From the NCBI RefSeq assembly GCF_016919705.1, contig NZ_CP070368.1:1674001-1738000 (forward strand): a stretch of 64,000 nt of DNA. Direction: 5' to 3'. Each line of letters starts with the position of its first letter. The first letter of the stretch is position 1. The stretch is from Paracoccus methylovorus. Lineage in GTDB: Bacteria; Pseudomonadota; Alphaproteobacteria; Rhodobacterales; Rhodobacteraceae. Under the pieces are notes generated by a model. The model saw only the letters and a list, made by a program, of their open reading frames with translations, ran no database searches and was not told where the DNA came from. Positions 1 through 18,370 of the stretch are shown here, in pieces. The position numbers and the translations under genes are program-made.

Positions 1-115
1 CCCCGATGCAAGAGCGGCACGAACCAGCGCCGGACCGCCGCTGTCTGCAATGCCCTCTGTTCCCCGCCAAAAAAATAGTTTAACGCTGAACCATATTGAG
101 AGGAGAGGCTCTGGC

Positions 116-2395
116 ATGGAAGAACGCAGGCAGGATAACGCCCGGCAGGCGGCACTGGATTATCACGAATTCCCGCGCCCGGGTAAGCTGGAGGTCCGCG
201 CGACCAAGCCCCTTGCCAACGGCCGCGACCTGAGCCGCGCCTATTCGCCCGGCGTGGCCGAAGCCTGTCTGGAAATCAAGGCCGATCCCGCCACTGCCGC
301 GCGCTATACCTCTCGCGGAAATCTTGTCGCCGTCGTTACCAACGGCACCGCCGTTCTGGGGCTGGGCAATATCGGCGCCCTTGCCTCGAAGCCGGTGATG
401 GAGGGCAAGGCCGTCCTGTTCAAGAAATTCGCCGATATCGACTGTTTCGATATCGAACTGAACGAATCAAACCCCGAGAAACTGGCCGAGATCGTCTGCG
501 CGCTGGAACCGACCTTCGGCGCCATCAATCTGGAAGACATCAAGGCCCCCGACTGCTTCATCGTGGAAAAGCTGTGCCGCGAGCGCATGAACATCCCGGT
601 CTTTCACGATGACCAACACGGCACCGCCATCGTCGTCGGCGCGGCAGCAACCAATGCGCTGCACATCGCCCACAAACGGTTCGAGGATATCAAGGTCGTC
701 TCGACGGGCGGCGGCGCAGCCGGCATTGCCTGCCTCAACATGCTGCTGAAGCTGGGCGTAAAACGCGAGAACGTCTGGCTTTGCGACATCGCCGGTCTTG
801 TCTATGAGGGCCGCACCGAAGAAATGACCCCGCAAAAGGCGGAATATGCGCAGAAATCCGACCTGCGCACGCTGGATCAGGTGATCGAGGGCGCGGATCT
901 GTTCCTGGGCCTGTCCGGTCCCGGCGTTCTGACGCCCGGGATGGTGGCCAAGATGGCCAAGCGTCCGGTCGTCTTCGCGCTGGCGAACCCCACACCCGAA
1001 ATCCTGCCCGAAGACGTTCGTGCGGTCGCGCCGGATGCCATCATCGCCACCGGCCGCAGCGACTATCCCAATCAGGTCAACAACGTCCTTTGCTTCCCCT
1101 TCATCTTCCGCGGCGCGCTGGACGTGGGCGCAACCACGATCAACGATGAGATGCAGCTTGCCTGCATCGAGGGTATCGCCGCGCTGGCCCGCGCCACCAC
1201 CAGCGCCGAAGCGGCCATGGCCTATCGTGGCGAGACGCTGACGTTCGGTTCGGATTACCTGATCCCCAAGCCCTTCGATCCGCGGCTGATCGGCGTCGTC
1301 TCGACCGCCGTGGCCCGGGCCGCGATGGAAACCGGCGTTGCCACCCGGCCGCTTGACGATATCGCCGGCTATAAGCGCAAGCTTGACGGCTCGGTCTTCC
1401 GCTCGGCTCTAATCATGCGCCCGGTGTTCGAGGCGGCCGCCACCGCCAAGCGCCGCATCGTCTTTGCCGAGGGCGAGGACGAGCGGGTGCTGCGCGCCGC
1501 CAACGCCATGCTGGAGGAAACCACCGACGCCCCCATCCTGATCGGCCGCCCCGAGGTCATCGAGATGCGCGCCGAACGCGCCGGCCTGCCGATCCGCCCC
1601 GGCCGCGACTTCGAGATCGTGAACCCCGAAAACGACCCGCGCTATCGCGACTATTGGGGCACCTATCACGAGTTGATGGCCCGTCGCGGCGCCACGCCCG
1701 ACATCGCGCGCGCCATCATGCGCACCAACACCACCGCCATCGGCGCCGTCATGGTGCATCGGGGCGAAGCCGACAGCCTGATCTGCGGCACCTTCGGGCA
1801 ATATAGCTGGCACCTGAACTATATTACCCAGATCCTTGCCCGCAACGGGCTACGCCCCCACGGCGCGCTGTCGCTGATGATCCTGCAGGACGGGCCGCTT
1901 TTCATCGCCGACACGCAGGTCACCCACGCCCCGACCCCGGAACAGGTCGCCGAGGCCGCCATCGGCGCTGCCCGCCACGTCCGCCGCTTTGGCATCACCC
2001 CAAAGGTCGCGCTGTGCAGCCATTCGCAGTTCGGCAATCTCGACACTGAATCGGGCCGCAAGATGCGCGCCGCGATGGAGATCCTTGAGGCGCGCGGCGT
2101 CGATTTCATCTTTGATGGCGAAATGCATGTCGACTCGGCGCTCGACCCCGCCATCCGCGAACGCCTGCTGCCGCATTCGCGTATTGAGGGCGCGGCCAAC
2201 ACGCTGGTCTTTTCCGGCACCGACTCGGCCTCGGGCGTGCGCAATGCGCTGAAGCTCAAGGCCAATGGGCTGGAGGTGGGGCCGATCCTGATGGGGATGG
2301 GCAACCGCGCCCATATCGTGACGCCCTCGATCAGCACCCGTGGCCTGCTGAACATGAGCGCGATCGCCGGGACCCCGGTCGATCATTACCGGTAA
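116..2395 (+). CDS. maeB: NADP-dependent malic enzyme with phosphotransacetylase-like C-terminal domain
   Basis: Oxidative decarboxylation of malate to pyruvate with NADP in the cytosol. The 759-residue length matches the large MaeB type. The N-terminal half (about 1-430) holds the malic domain ([24 protein letters not shown]) and the NAD(P)-binding domain ([17 protein letters not shown]). The C-terminal third (about 440-759) resembles phosphate acetyltransferase ([13 protein letters not shown]) and in this family is regulatory rather than a proven PTA. The frame stays open 22 codons upstream, but I place the start at 116 because AGGAGAGG sits 8-9 bases before that ATG. A hairpin follows the stop. 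The gene stands alone, 238 bases before prpE. Confidence 0.95.
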   Translation: MEERRQDNARQAALDYHEFPRPGKLEVRATKPLANGRDLSRAYSPGVAEACLEIKADPATAARYTSRGNLVAVVTNGTAVLGLGNIGALASKPVMEGKAVLFKKFADIDCFDIELNESNPEKLAEIVCALEPTFGAINLEDIKAPDCFIVEKLCRERMNIPVFHDDQHGTAIVVGAAATNALHIAHKRFEDIKVVSTGGGAAGIACLNMLLKLGVKRENVWLCDIAGLVYEGRTEEMTPQKAEYAQKSDLRTLDQVIEGADLFLGLSGPGVLTPGMVAKMAKRPVVFALANPTPEILPEDVRAVAPDAIIATGRSDYPNQVNNVLCFPFIFRGALDVGATTINDEMQLACIEGIAALARATTSAEAAMAYRGETLTFGSDYLIPKPFDPRLIGVVSTAVARAAMETGVATRPLDDIAGYKRKLDGSVFRSALIMRPVFEAAATAKRRIVFAEGEDERVLRAANAMLEETTDAPILIGRPEVIEMRAERAGLPIRPGRDFEIVNPENDPRYRDYWGTYHELMARRGATPDIARAIMRTNTTAIGAVMVHRGEADSLICGTFGQYSWHLNYITQILARNGLRPHGALSLMILQDGPLFIADTQVTHAPTPEQVAEAAIGAARHVRRFGITPKVALCSHSQFGNLDTESGRKMRAAMEILEARGVDFIFDGEMHVDSALDPAIRERLLPHSRIEGAANTLVFSGTDSASGVRNALKLKANGLEVGPILMGMGNRAHIVTPSISTRGLLNMSAIAGTPVDHYR

Positions 2396-2408
2396 TGGCC
2401 GAATACAG

Positions 2409-2440
2409 GGCAGGTCGCGGTGATTCTATCGCGACCTGCC
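2409..2440 (+). terminator. Hairpin downstream of maeB
   Basis: A perfect 11-bp inverted repeat (GGCAGGTCGCG / CGCGACCTGCC) with a 10-nt loop lies 14 bases after the maeB stop. No clear T tract follows, so it may be a weak intrinsic terminator or an RNA-stabilising hairpin. Confidence 0.55.
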
Positions 2441-2445
2441 ACAAA

Positions 2446-2536
2446 TTTTGCAAAATGCCCCGGGATTTTCACCCTAAAGCAAAGTTACCCGGCATTTGCA
2501 AATTGATGCGGTGAACTGCACCGAGATTCTGCAAAA
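2446..2536 (+). promoter_or_regulatory. Candidate ScfR/RamB-type operator sites before prpE
   Basis: Three related palindromes lie in the 238-base gap before prpE: TTTTGCAAAA at 2446-2455, ATTTGCAAAT at 2494-2503 and the imperfect TTCTGCAAAA at 2527-2536. TTTGCAAA half-sites are the established recognition sequence of short-chain fatty acyl-CoA regulators (ScfR, for example PccR of Rhodobacter sphaeroides), which control propionyl-CoA assimilation. A propionyl-CoA synthetase just downstream fits that role. Regulator identity is inferred; no ScfR gene is in the window. Confidence 0.55.
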
Positions 2537-2633
2537 TATTTTGTCGCACCCCCGACTGTGGGCGTTAACATCCTTGCGCCCCGCTTTCTGCCGCGCATAA
2601 CTCCGCCCCATCCACTCGGGGAGGAGTTGTTTC

Positions 2634-4529
2634 ATGGGATATCGGGACATTTATTCCGCCTGGCAGGCTGATCCGGAGGGCTTCTGGATGCAAGCGGCCG
2701 AAGCCATCGACTGGGAGCGCAAGCCCTCGAAGGCGCTGTTTAACGACAAGGCCCCGATTTATGAATGGTTTTCGGACGGGCTGGTGAACACCTGCTGGAA
2801 CGCGGTGGATCGCCATGTTCTGGCTGGTCGCGGCGACCAGGTCGCCATCCAGCACGAAAGCCCGATCACGCTTTCGACCAAGGGCATCACCTATAAGCAA
2901 TTGCGGGACCGCGTCGCCTCGCTGGCCGGCGCCCTGCGGATGCGCGGTATCGAAAAGGGCGACCGCGTCATTATTTACATGCCGATGATCCCCGAGGCGC
3001 TGGAGGCGATGCTGGCATGCGCCCGCCTTGGCGCCATCCACTCCGTGGTCTTTGGCGGGTTTGCCGCGAACGAGCTTGCGGTGCGCATCGACGACTGCCA
3101 GCCCAAGGCGATCATCGCCGCCTCTTGCGGGTTGGAGCCGAACCGCGTCGTACATTACAAACCGCTGCTTGACGCCGCCATCGACATGGCCAGCCACAAG
3201 CCGGAATTCTGCGTCATCTTCCAGCGCGAGCAAGAGGTGGCGAAGCTGGTCGAGGGCCGCGATTTCAACTGGCACGGCTTCCAATACGGCGTGAAGCCCG
3301 CTGAATGTGTCCCGGTCGAGGGCAACCATCCCGCCTATATCCTTTATACCTCGGGCACGACCGGCCAGCCCAAGGGCGTGGTGCGCCACACCGCCGGCCA
3401 TCTGGTGGCGCTGCAATGGTCGATGAAGAACGTCTATAATATCGAGGCCGGCGACCGCTTCTGGGCCGCCTCGGACGTGGGTTGGGTCGTCGGGCACTCC
3501 TATATCTGCTACGCGCCGCTGATCGCCGGCGCGACCACCGTGGTCTTCGAAGGCAAGCCTGTCGGCACGCCGCACCCTGGGGTTTTCTGGCGCATCATCC
3601 AGAACCTGCGCATCAAAAGCTTTTTCACCGCCCCCACCGCGCTGCGCGCCATCCGCCGCGAGGACCCGGACGGGGAATGGATCCGGCGCTATAAACTGCA
3701 TGACCTGCAGGCGCTGTTTCTGGCTGGCGAGCGTGCCGATCCCGATACGGTGAAATGGGCGCAAGAGCATCTGGGGGTTCCGGTGGTCGATCACTGGTGG
3801 CAAACCGAAACCGGCTGGGCCATTGCCGCCAACCCCATTGGCGTCGAAATTCTGCCAACCAAGCTGGGCAGCCCCTCGGTCCCGATGCCCGGCTATGACG
3901 TTCAGGTGCTGGACGAAGGCGGCAATCCCGTGCCCGCCGGCACCTTGGGCGCGATCACCGTCAAGCTGCCCCTGCCCCCCGGCACCCTGCCGACGCTGTG
4001 GAATGCGGACGAGCGGTTCCGCAAGTCGTATCTTGACCACTTCCCCGGCTATTACGAGACCGGCGATGCAGGCTATATCGACGAGGACGGCTATCTTTAC
4101 ATCATGGCCCGCACCGATGACGTGATCAACGTCGCCGGCCACCGGCTTTCGACGGGCGCGATGGAGGAAGTGCTGGCCTCGCACCCCGATGTGGCGGAAT
4201 GCGCGGTGATCGGGGTAGCGGACAGCCTGAAGGGGCAATCCCCGGTCGGGTTCCTGTGTCTCAAATCCGGGGCGACGACATCGCATGACCAGGTCGTCAA
4301 GGATGTGGTGAAGCTGGTGCGCGACAAAATCGGCCCGGTCGCCGCTTTCAAATCGGCCTGCGTAGTAGACCGCTTGCCCAAGACGCGCTCAGGCAAGATC
4401 CTGCGCGCCACCATGGCCAAGATCGCCGATGGCGAAAGCTTCAAGCCGCCGGCCACCATCGACGATCCGGTCATTCTGGATGAGATCCGCGAGGCGCTGG
4501 CCGGGATCGGATATCCCGGCGCTGCCTGA
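2634..4529 (+). CDS. prpE: Propionyl-CoA synthetase (AMP-forming)
   Basis: Activates propionate to propionyl-CoA with ATP, in the cytosol. The 631-residue protein has the ANL-superfamily layout: P-loop-like YILYTSGTTGQPKG near residue 240, the TETGW adenine-binding motif near 390, the hinge region GYYETGDAGYIDEDGYLYI, and the catalytic C-terminal lysine in PKTRSGKILR near 585. The start region (YRDIYSAWQADPEGFW) is typical of PrpE rather than acetyl-CoA synthetase. The chosen ATG follows GGGGAGGAG. TTTGCAAA palindromes upstream suggest induction by a short-chain acyl-CoA regulator. An acetate or acrylate preference cannot be excluded by eye. Confidence 0.93.
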   Translation: MGYRDIYSAWQADPEGFWMQAAEAIDWERKPSKALFNDKAPIYEWFSDGLVNTCWNAVDRHVLAGRGDQVAIQHESPITLSTKGITYKQLRDRVASLAGALRMRGIEKGDRVIIYMPMIPEALEAMLACARLGAIHSVVFGGFAANELAVRIDDCQPKAIIAASCGLEPNRVVHYKPLLDAAIDMASHKPEFCVIFQREQEVAKLVEGRDFNWHGFQYGVKPAECVPVEGNHPAYILYTSGTTGQPKGVVRHTAGHLVALQWSMKNVYNIEAGDRFWAASDVGWVVGHSYICYAPLIAGATTVVFEGKPVGTPHPGVFWRIIQNLRIKSFFTAPTALRAIRREDPDGEWIRRYKLHDLQALFLAGERADPDTVKWAQEHLGVPVVDHWWQTETGWAIAANPIGVEILPTKLGSPSVPMPGYDVQVLDEGGNPVPAGTLGAITVKLPLPPGTLPTLWNADERFRKSYLDHFPGYYETGDAGYIDEDGYLYIMARTDDVINVAGHRLSTGAMEEVLASHPDVAECAVIGVADSLKGQSPVGFLCLKSGATTSHDQVVKDVVKLVRDKIGPVAAFKSACVVDRLPKTRSGKILRATMAKIADGESFKPPATIDDPVILDEIREALAGIGYPGAA

Positions 4530-4597
4530 AGACGAGCCGAGGCTCATCCGGCGACCGGGGCGCGTCGTGGCGCCCTTGGTTCGGTTGCCCGGCCGGA

Positions 4598-4622
4598 TTT
4601 GGGTATTTGGGCAACGAAGAAG
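4598..4622 (+). repeat. Dispersed intergenic repeat, copy 1
   Basis: 25 bases beginning TTTGGGTATTTGG and ending AACGAAGAAG. It matches the copy at 33944-33968 (opposite strand) at 24 of 25 positions and is related to the copies near 37.3, 37.5 and 48.3 kb. It lies 68 bases after the prpE stop in the same orientation. Confidence 0.6.
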
Positions 4623-4675
4623 CGGTGGGCGTCAAGGCCGTCGCTGCTGATTGTGGAGATGTGGTATTAGGATAC

Positions 4676-4707
4676 GGGCGCCGCTTTTGGACGGCGCCCT
4701 TTTCTTT
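4676..4707 (+). terminator. Intrinsic terminator of prpE
   Basis: Perfect 8-bp stem GGGCGCCG / CGGCGCCC with an 8-nt loop, followed by TTTTCTTT. The T tract is on the plus strand, so it serves prpE, although it ends at the aroA stop codon on the other strand. Confidence 0.85.
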
Positions 4708-6037
4708 AGTCGATCTGCGCCCCAAGGCCACGCATCAGCGGCAGAAAGTCGGGGAAAGAGGTGGCAATCGGCCCGCCATCATCAACGCTGATCGGTCGTT
4801 CCGAGGCGAGGCCCGCCACCAGGAAGGACATGGCAATACGGTGGTCCAGATGCGAGGCGCAGGTGGCCCCACCGCCAAGCACACCCTTGCCGTGAACTGT
4901 CATGGTGTCGGCCGTATCCTCGACCTCGGCGCCATTGGCGCGCAGGCCGACCGCCATGGCGTCGATCCGGTCACTTTCCTTGACCCGCAGTTCATGCACG
5001 CCCTGCATAACGGTCGTGCCTTGGGCAAAGCATGCGATCACGGAAAGGATCGGGAATTCGTCGATCATACTGACGGCACGTTCGGGCGGAACGGTCACGC
5101 CTTTCAGCGGGCCGTGGCGAACGACGAGGTCGGCCACCGGCTCGCCCCCCTCTTCGCGGTTGTTTTCAAAGCGGATGTCGGCCCCCATCTCGATCAACGT
5201 GACGAATAGCCCGTCGCGGGTGGGGTTGCGGCTGACGCCCGGCACGCGGATTTCGGAGCCCGGCACGATCAGCGCCGCCGCCACCGGGAAGGCCGCGCTG
5301 GAAGGGTCGCAGGGCACCGCAACCGGCTGCGGATTCAGCTCGGGCCGGCCCTTGAGGGTGATCACCCGTCCCTCATCGGTGATTTCGGTGCGGATGCTGG
5401 CGCCGAAGCCGGCGAGCATGCGTTCGGTATGGTCACGGGTGGGCTCGGTTTCGATCACCACGGTTTCGCCGGGGGCGTTCAGCCCGGCCAGCAGGATCGC
5501 GGATTTGATCTGTGCGCTGGCGACCGGGGTCTTGTAACGCACCGGCACCGGCTCGGACGCGCCCCTGATGGTCACGGGCAGGCGCTTGCCTTCGCGCGCG
5601 GTGACTTCGCAGCCGAACAGCTCCAGCGGGTCGGTGATCCGGCCCATCGGGCGATGCGACAGGCTGGCATCGCCGGTGAAGGTGGCTGTGATCGGTGTCG
5701 TCGCCATCGCGCCCATGATCAGCCGCACGCCGGTGCCCGAATTGCCGCAATCGATCACGCCCTCGGGCTCGGCAAAGCCGCCAATGCCGACGCCATTCAC
5801 GCGCCATTCGCCTTCGTCCAGACGCTGAACCTGCGCGCCGAAGGCCTGCATGGCCTTGGCGGTGTCCAGCACATCCTGCCCTTCCAGCAGGCCGGTGATA
5901 TGGGTTTCACCAACTGACAAGGCACCGAGGATCAGCGCGCGATGGCTGATCGACTTGTCGCCCGGCACCTTGGCAGTGCCGGTCAGGGGACCCGAGCGCC
6001 GGGCGGTCATCGGAAGCGGTTCGGCAGAATGTGACAT
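4706..6037 (-). CDS. aroA: 3-phosphoshikimate 1-carboxyvinyltransferase (EPSP synthase)
   Basis: Joins shikimate-3-phosphate and PEP in aromatic amino acid synthesis. The 443-residue protein shows the PEP-binding [14 protein letters not shown] near residue 22, [14 protein letters not shown], the [13 protein letters not shown] segment and the C-terminal [14 protein letters not shown]. Overall it reads like the alphaproteobacterial class II (CP4-type) enzyme. The glycine-rich loop is NSGTGVR, keeping glycine where CP4 has alanine. The frame is open 27 codons further upstream, but the ATG at 6037 has GAGGGGG just before it and starts a normal N terminus. trmB lies 81 bases upstream on the same strand. 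Confidence 0.95.
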   Translation of the reverse strand: MSHSAEPLPMTARRSGPLTGTAKVPGDKSISHRALILGALSVGETHITGLLEGQDVLDTAKAMQAFGAQVQRLDEGEWRVNGVGIGGFAEPEGVIDCGNSGTGVRLIMGAMATTPITATFTGDASLSHRPMGRITDPLELFGCEVTAREGKRLPVTIRGASEPVPVRYKTPVASAQIKSAILLAGLNAPGETVVIETEPTRDHTERMLAGFGASIRTEITDEGRVITLKGRPELNPQPVAVPCDPSSAAFPVAAALIVPGSEIRVPGVSRNPTRDGLFVTLIEMGADIRFENNREEGGEPVADLVVRHGPLKGVTVPPERAVSMIDEFPILSVIACFAQGTTVMQGVHELRVKESDRIDAMAVGLRANGAEVEDTADTMTVHGKGVLGGGATCASHLDHRIAMSFLVAGLASERPISVDDGGPIATSFPDFLPLMRGLGAQID

Positions 6038-6118
6038 CAAGGCCCCCTCGTGCTTGTCGCGCAAGGTGATAGCGGTCACGGGCGGGGGTTGCAATCGGGG
6101 GCGATCACCCCCGCGCAT

Positions 6119-6820
6119 TCAGGGCCGACGGCGGAAGGTGAGGTAATGCGGCGGCCGGCCTTCGCGCAGGGCCTTTTGCTCATAGCGGGTGGACAGCCAG
6201 TCGTCCCACGGCTCGGGGCTTTCGCCGATCAGATCGAACCCGGCCGGGGGCACTTCTTCCAGCGTCTGGCGGACATAGTCAGGAATGTCGGTGGCCACGC
6301 GGAATTCGGCACCCGGCTTCATCACGCGGGCAAGCGGGATCAGGTGCTCGGGCGTGACGAAGCGGCGGCGGTGATGCCGCGCCTTGGGCCATGGGTCGGG
6401 ATAGTTCAGAAAAGCCTTGCTGATCGAGGCATCCGGCAGCACGTCCATCAGGTCGCGCGCGTCTCCGGGGTGCACGCTGACGTTTTCGACACCCGCCGCG
6501 CGTATCTTGCCCAAGAGCATGGCGACGCCGTTGATAAAGGGTTCGCAACCGATGATGCCCACGCCGGGACAGCGCGCGGCCATATGCACCATGTGCTCGC
6601 CCCCGCCAAAGCCGATCTCAAGCCAGACCGGACGGCCGTCGCCAAAGATCGTCGCGGGATCGACGGGCGTTCTGTCGGGGTTCTCTTGAACCGTGATGCC
6701 GCATGGGCGCAGGCTGCCCAGATCCTCGGACAGATAGCCCTTTTGGCTGTGGCGCAGGGTCTTGCCGTGGCGGCGGCCGTAGAAATTGCGGCGCGGAGGT
6801 GTGGGGTCGAATTCGCTCAT
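6119..6820 (-). CDS. trmB: tRNA (guanine-N7-)-methyltransferase
   Basis: Methylates G46 of tRNA using SAM. The 233-residue protein has the SAM-binding motif WLEIGFGGGEHM (about 80-92), the acidic motif GCEPF and the family signature NYPDPWPKARHHRRR near residue 150, followed by a C-terminal TRYEQKA that contacts tRNA. It sits between rnj (46 bases upstream) and aroA on the same strand, so co-transcription is likely. Confidence 0.95.
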   Translation of the reverse strand: MSEFDPTPPRRNFYGRRHGKTLRHSQKGYLSEDLGSLRPCGITVQENPDRTPVDPATIFGDGRPVWLEIGFGGGEHMVHMAARCPGVGIIGCEPFINGVAMLLGKIRAAGVENVSVHPGDARDLMDVLPDASISKAFLNYPDPWPKARHHRRRFVTPEHLIPLARVMKPGAEFRVATDIPDYVRQTLEEVPPAGFDLIGESPEPWDDWLSTRYEQKALREGRPPHYLTFRRRP

Positions 6821-6866
6821 GAGCCGGGGCTTTGCCCGGCCCCGGGCGCAAGGTCAAGCCATTCCG

Positions 6867-8543
6867 TCACTCGGCGGCAAGGCGCGAAATCACCACCGTC
6901 ACTTCGGGCTTCTTGCCGATTTCCTCCATTGAGACCTGACGGGTGATCTTGCGGATCGCCTCTTCCAGCCGGTCGTCGTTCATGACCGTTCGATCATCGG
7001 CGCGTTCCAGGAATTCGGCCAGTGCCGACTCGATATTGGTGGCCAAGGGCACGCCGGCGCGGCCCAGTTCGGGCAGACCGGACAACTCGACCCAGGCATC
7101 GGGCAAGGGGGTGTCCTCCTCGTCTATGATCACCGAAACCATGGCCTGACCGTTCAGCGACATGCGAATGCGGTCGCGCACCACACCGTCCATGGCGCCG
7201 ATCAGCACGTTGCCGTCCAGATAAAGCCGTCCCGTATCGATCTGATCAACCACCCGCGGCACCGGGCCCGACAGGTCCAGCATGGTGCCATTAGTCGCCA
7301 CCACCGAGGAGATACCGCGCGCCTCAGCCAGTTTGGCATGTGCGCGCAGGTGCATATGTTCGCCATGCATCGGGATGACGATCTGGGGCTTCAGCAGGTC
7401 GTGCACCGCCTCGATGTCCGGGCGGTTCGCATGGCCCGAGACGTGATAGACCCCGTCGTCGGCATCATAAAGGTCGACGCCCATTTCCGACAGCGCGTTC
7501 ATGATGCGGATCACGCCACGCTCATTGCCCGGAATGGTGCGCGAGCTGAACAGAAAGCTGTCGCCCTCTTTCAACTGCAGACCCAGATAGCGGCCGCGCG
7601 ACAGTTGGGCACTGGCGGCCCGACGCTCGCCCTGGCTACCGGTGACGAGCAGCATCACCTTGTCCCGCGGCAGTTCCGAAGCCTCTTCAGGGCCGATCAC
7701 TGCGGGAAAACGATCCAGAATGCCCGCCTCGGTCGCCACCGTCACCATGCGGCGCATGGCGCGGCCCAGCAGGCAGACCTTGCGACCCGCCGCGATACCC
7801 GCCTCGGCCAGCGTGCGCAGCCGGGCAATGTTGCTGGCGAAGGTCGTCGCCACCACCATCTGCTTTTGCGCCATGACGAAATCCAGAATCGGATTGGCCA
7901 ACACCGCCTCGGACCGGCCGGGATGGGGCGAAAACACATTGGTGGAATCGCAGGTCAGCACCTTGACCCCCTGCCCTTCATTGGCGATCTCGTGCCACAG
8001 GATCGGGTCGAAGGGTTCGCCCACCACCGGGGTTCCATCCAGCTTGAAATCGCCGGTATGCACGATCCGCCCGGCCGGAGTGTCGATGATCAGCGCCGAG
8101 CTTTCGGGGATCGAGTGGCTGACCGGGACGAACTGCACCTGAAAGGCGCCCACCGTCACCACATCGGGGCGCGGTGCGTGGACATGGATCTGGTCGACGG
8201 GCTGTCCGGCCTCTTCCAGCTTCAACCGCGCCAGCGCGGCGGTAAAGCGGCGGCAATGCACCGGTTTTTGCAGCTTGGGCCAAAGCAGGCCTAGGGCACC
8301 GACATGATCTTCATGCCCGTGGGTGATGAAGATGGCGTCGATGCGGTCGCGGTTCTGTTCCAGCCAGGCGACATCCGCCATGATCAGGTCGATACCCGGC
8401 GAGGAATCCATGTCGCCGAAGGTGACGCCAAGATCAACGACGATCAGCCGTTCTCGTCCCGGCTCACCATAGCCATAGACATAGGCGTTCATGCCGATTT
8501 CGCCCGCGCCGCCCAACGGCAAATATATCAGGCGCTCAGCCAT
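6867..8543 (-). CDS. rnj: Ribonuclease J (metallo-beta-lactamase / beta-CASP nuclease)
   Basis: 5'-3' exo- and endoribonuclease for rRNA maturation and mRNA turnover. The 558-residue protein carries the metallo-beta-lactamase zinc motif FITHGHEDHVGAL (about 75-87), the HTGDFKLD motif near 165, and the beta-CASP region with SGHANRPD and IPMHGEHMHLRAH near 395. A C-terminal RNase J domain follows. I choose the ATG at 8543, which has AAGGAGAT 8 bases upstream; the frame is open 8 codons further. The start overlaps the end of coaX by 8 bases, so translation is probably coupled. It is the last gene of the nuo-birA-coaX-rnj run. Confidence 0.94.
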   Translation of the reverse strand: MAERLIYLPLGGAGEIGMNAYVYGYGEPGRERLIVVDLGVTFGDMDSSPGIDLIMADVAWLEQNRDRIDAIFITHGHEDHVGALGLLWPKLQKPVHCRRFTAALARLKLEEAGQPVDQIHVHAPRPDVVTVGAFQVQFVPVSHSIPESSALIIDTPAGRIVHTGDFKLDGTPVVGEPFDPILWHEIANEGQGVKVLTCDSTNVFSPHPGRSEAVLANPILDFVMAQKQMVVATTFASNIARLRTLAEAGIAAGRKVCLLGRAMRRMVTVATEAGILDRFPAVIGPEEASELPRDKVMLLVTGSQGERRAASAQLSRGRYLGLQLKEGDSFLFSSRTIPGNERGVIRIMNALSEMGVDLYDADDGVYHVSGHANRPDIEAVHDLLKPQIVIPMHGEHMHLRAHAKLAEARGISSVVATNGTMLDLSGPVPRVVDQIDTGRLYLDGNVLIGAMDGVVRDRIRMSLNGQAMVSVIIDEEDTPLPDAWVELSGLPELGRAGVPLATNIESALAEFLERADDRTVMNDDRLEEAIRKITRQVSMEEIGKKPEVTVVISRLAAE

Positions 8544-9315
8544 TGCCCATCTCCTTATTGTAATCATGGATCAGGCGCAGGCCATGCATGGTCAAATCGT
8601 CCTCGATCGCATCGAAAAGATCAAATCCCTGGTCGAAAAGCGGTGCCAGCCCGCCCGTAGCTATAACCTTCATCGGTCGTTCGCGTTCCTCGCGGATTTT
8701 ATCCACTACGCCTTGCACCAAACCGATATAACCCCAGAAGATGCCAGATTGGATACAAGCAACCGTATTCGTGCCAATCACCTTGGCCGGCATCGTCACA
8801 TCGACATGCGGCAGGCTGGCGGCACCCATGTGCAGCGCCTCAAGCGACAGGTTCACCCCCGGCGCGATGACGCCGCCGACATAGGCGCCGTCGGTGTCCA
8901 CCACATCGAAGGTCGTTGCCGTGCCGAAATCCACCACGATCAGGTCCGACCCGTGCCGGTCAAAGGCGCCCAGCGTGTTCACCAACCTGTCGGGACCGAC
9001 CACAGTGCCGAAATCGACGCGTGGCGCCACAGGCAGCAGGCAGTCAGGCTTGCCCACCACCAGTGGGCGGGTATCGAAATAACGGTTGCAGAGCACCCGC
9101 AGATTGAACACCACCCGCGGCGCGGTCGAGCTGATGATGCAGGCATCGATATTCAGCTCCAGCTTCTGCAAGGTGATCAGCGTGGACAGCCAGACGAAAT
9201 ATTCATCCGCCGTGCGCCGATGATCGGTCGAGATGCGCCATAACCCGACGAATTTCTCGCCATCCCAGACCGAAAAGACCGTGTTGGTATTGCCGGTGTC
9301 GATGCAAAGCAGCAT
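8536..9315 (-). CDS. coaX: Type III pantothenate kinase
   Basis: First step of coenzyme A synthesis: ATP-dependent phosphorylation of pantothenate. The 259-residue protein begins with the ASKHA phosphate-binding motif CIDTGNTNTVFSVWD, and has GPDRLVN and VVDFGTATTFDVVD, the family's nucleotide-binding signature, near residue 125. The type III family usually needs a monovalent cation. It lies 4 bases after birA and overlaps rnj. Confidence 0.95.
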   Translation of the reverse strand: MLLCIDTGNTNTVFSVWDGEKFVGLWRISTDHRRTADEYFVWLSTLITLQKLELNIDACIISSTAPRVVFNLRVLCNRYFDTRPLVVGKPDCLLPVAPRVDFGTVVGPDRLVNTLGAFDRHGSDLIVVDFGTATTFDVVDTDGAYVGGVIAPGVNLSLEALHMGAASLPHVDVTMPAKVIGTNTVACIQSGIFWGYIGLVQGVVDKIREERERPMKVIATGGLAPLFDQGFDLFDAIEDDLTMHGLRLIHDYNKEMGNG

Positions 9316-9319
9316 AGGG

Positions 9320-17309
<7,990 letters not shown>

Positions 17310-17314
17310 GCGTC

Positions 17315-18367
<1,053 letters not shown>

Positions 18368-18370
18368 TCA

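Noticed and set aside
2565..4286. 573-codon minus-strand frame opposite prpE
   Set aside because: No ribosome site, no domain, and fully covered by prpE.
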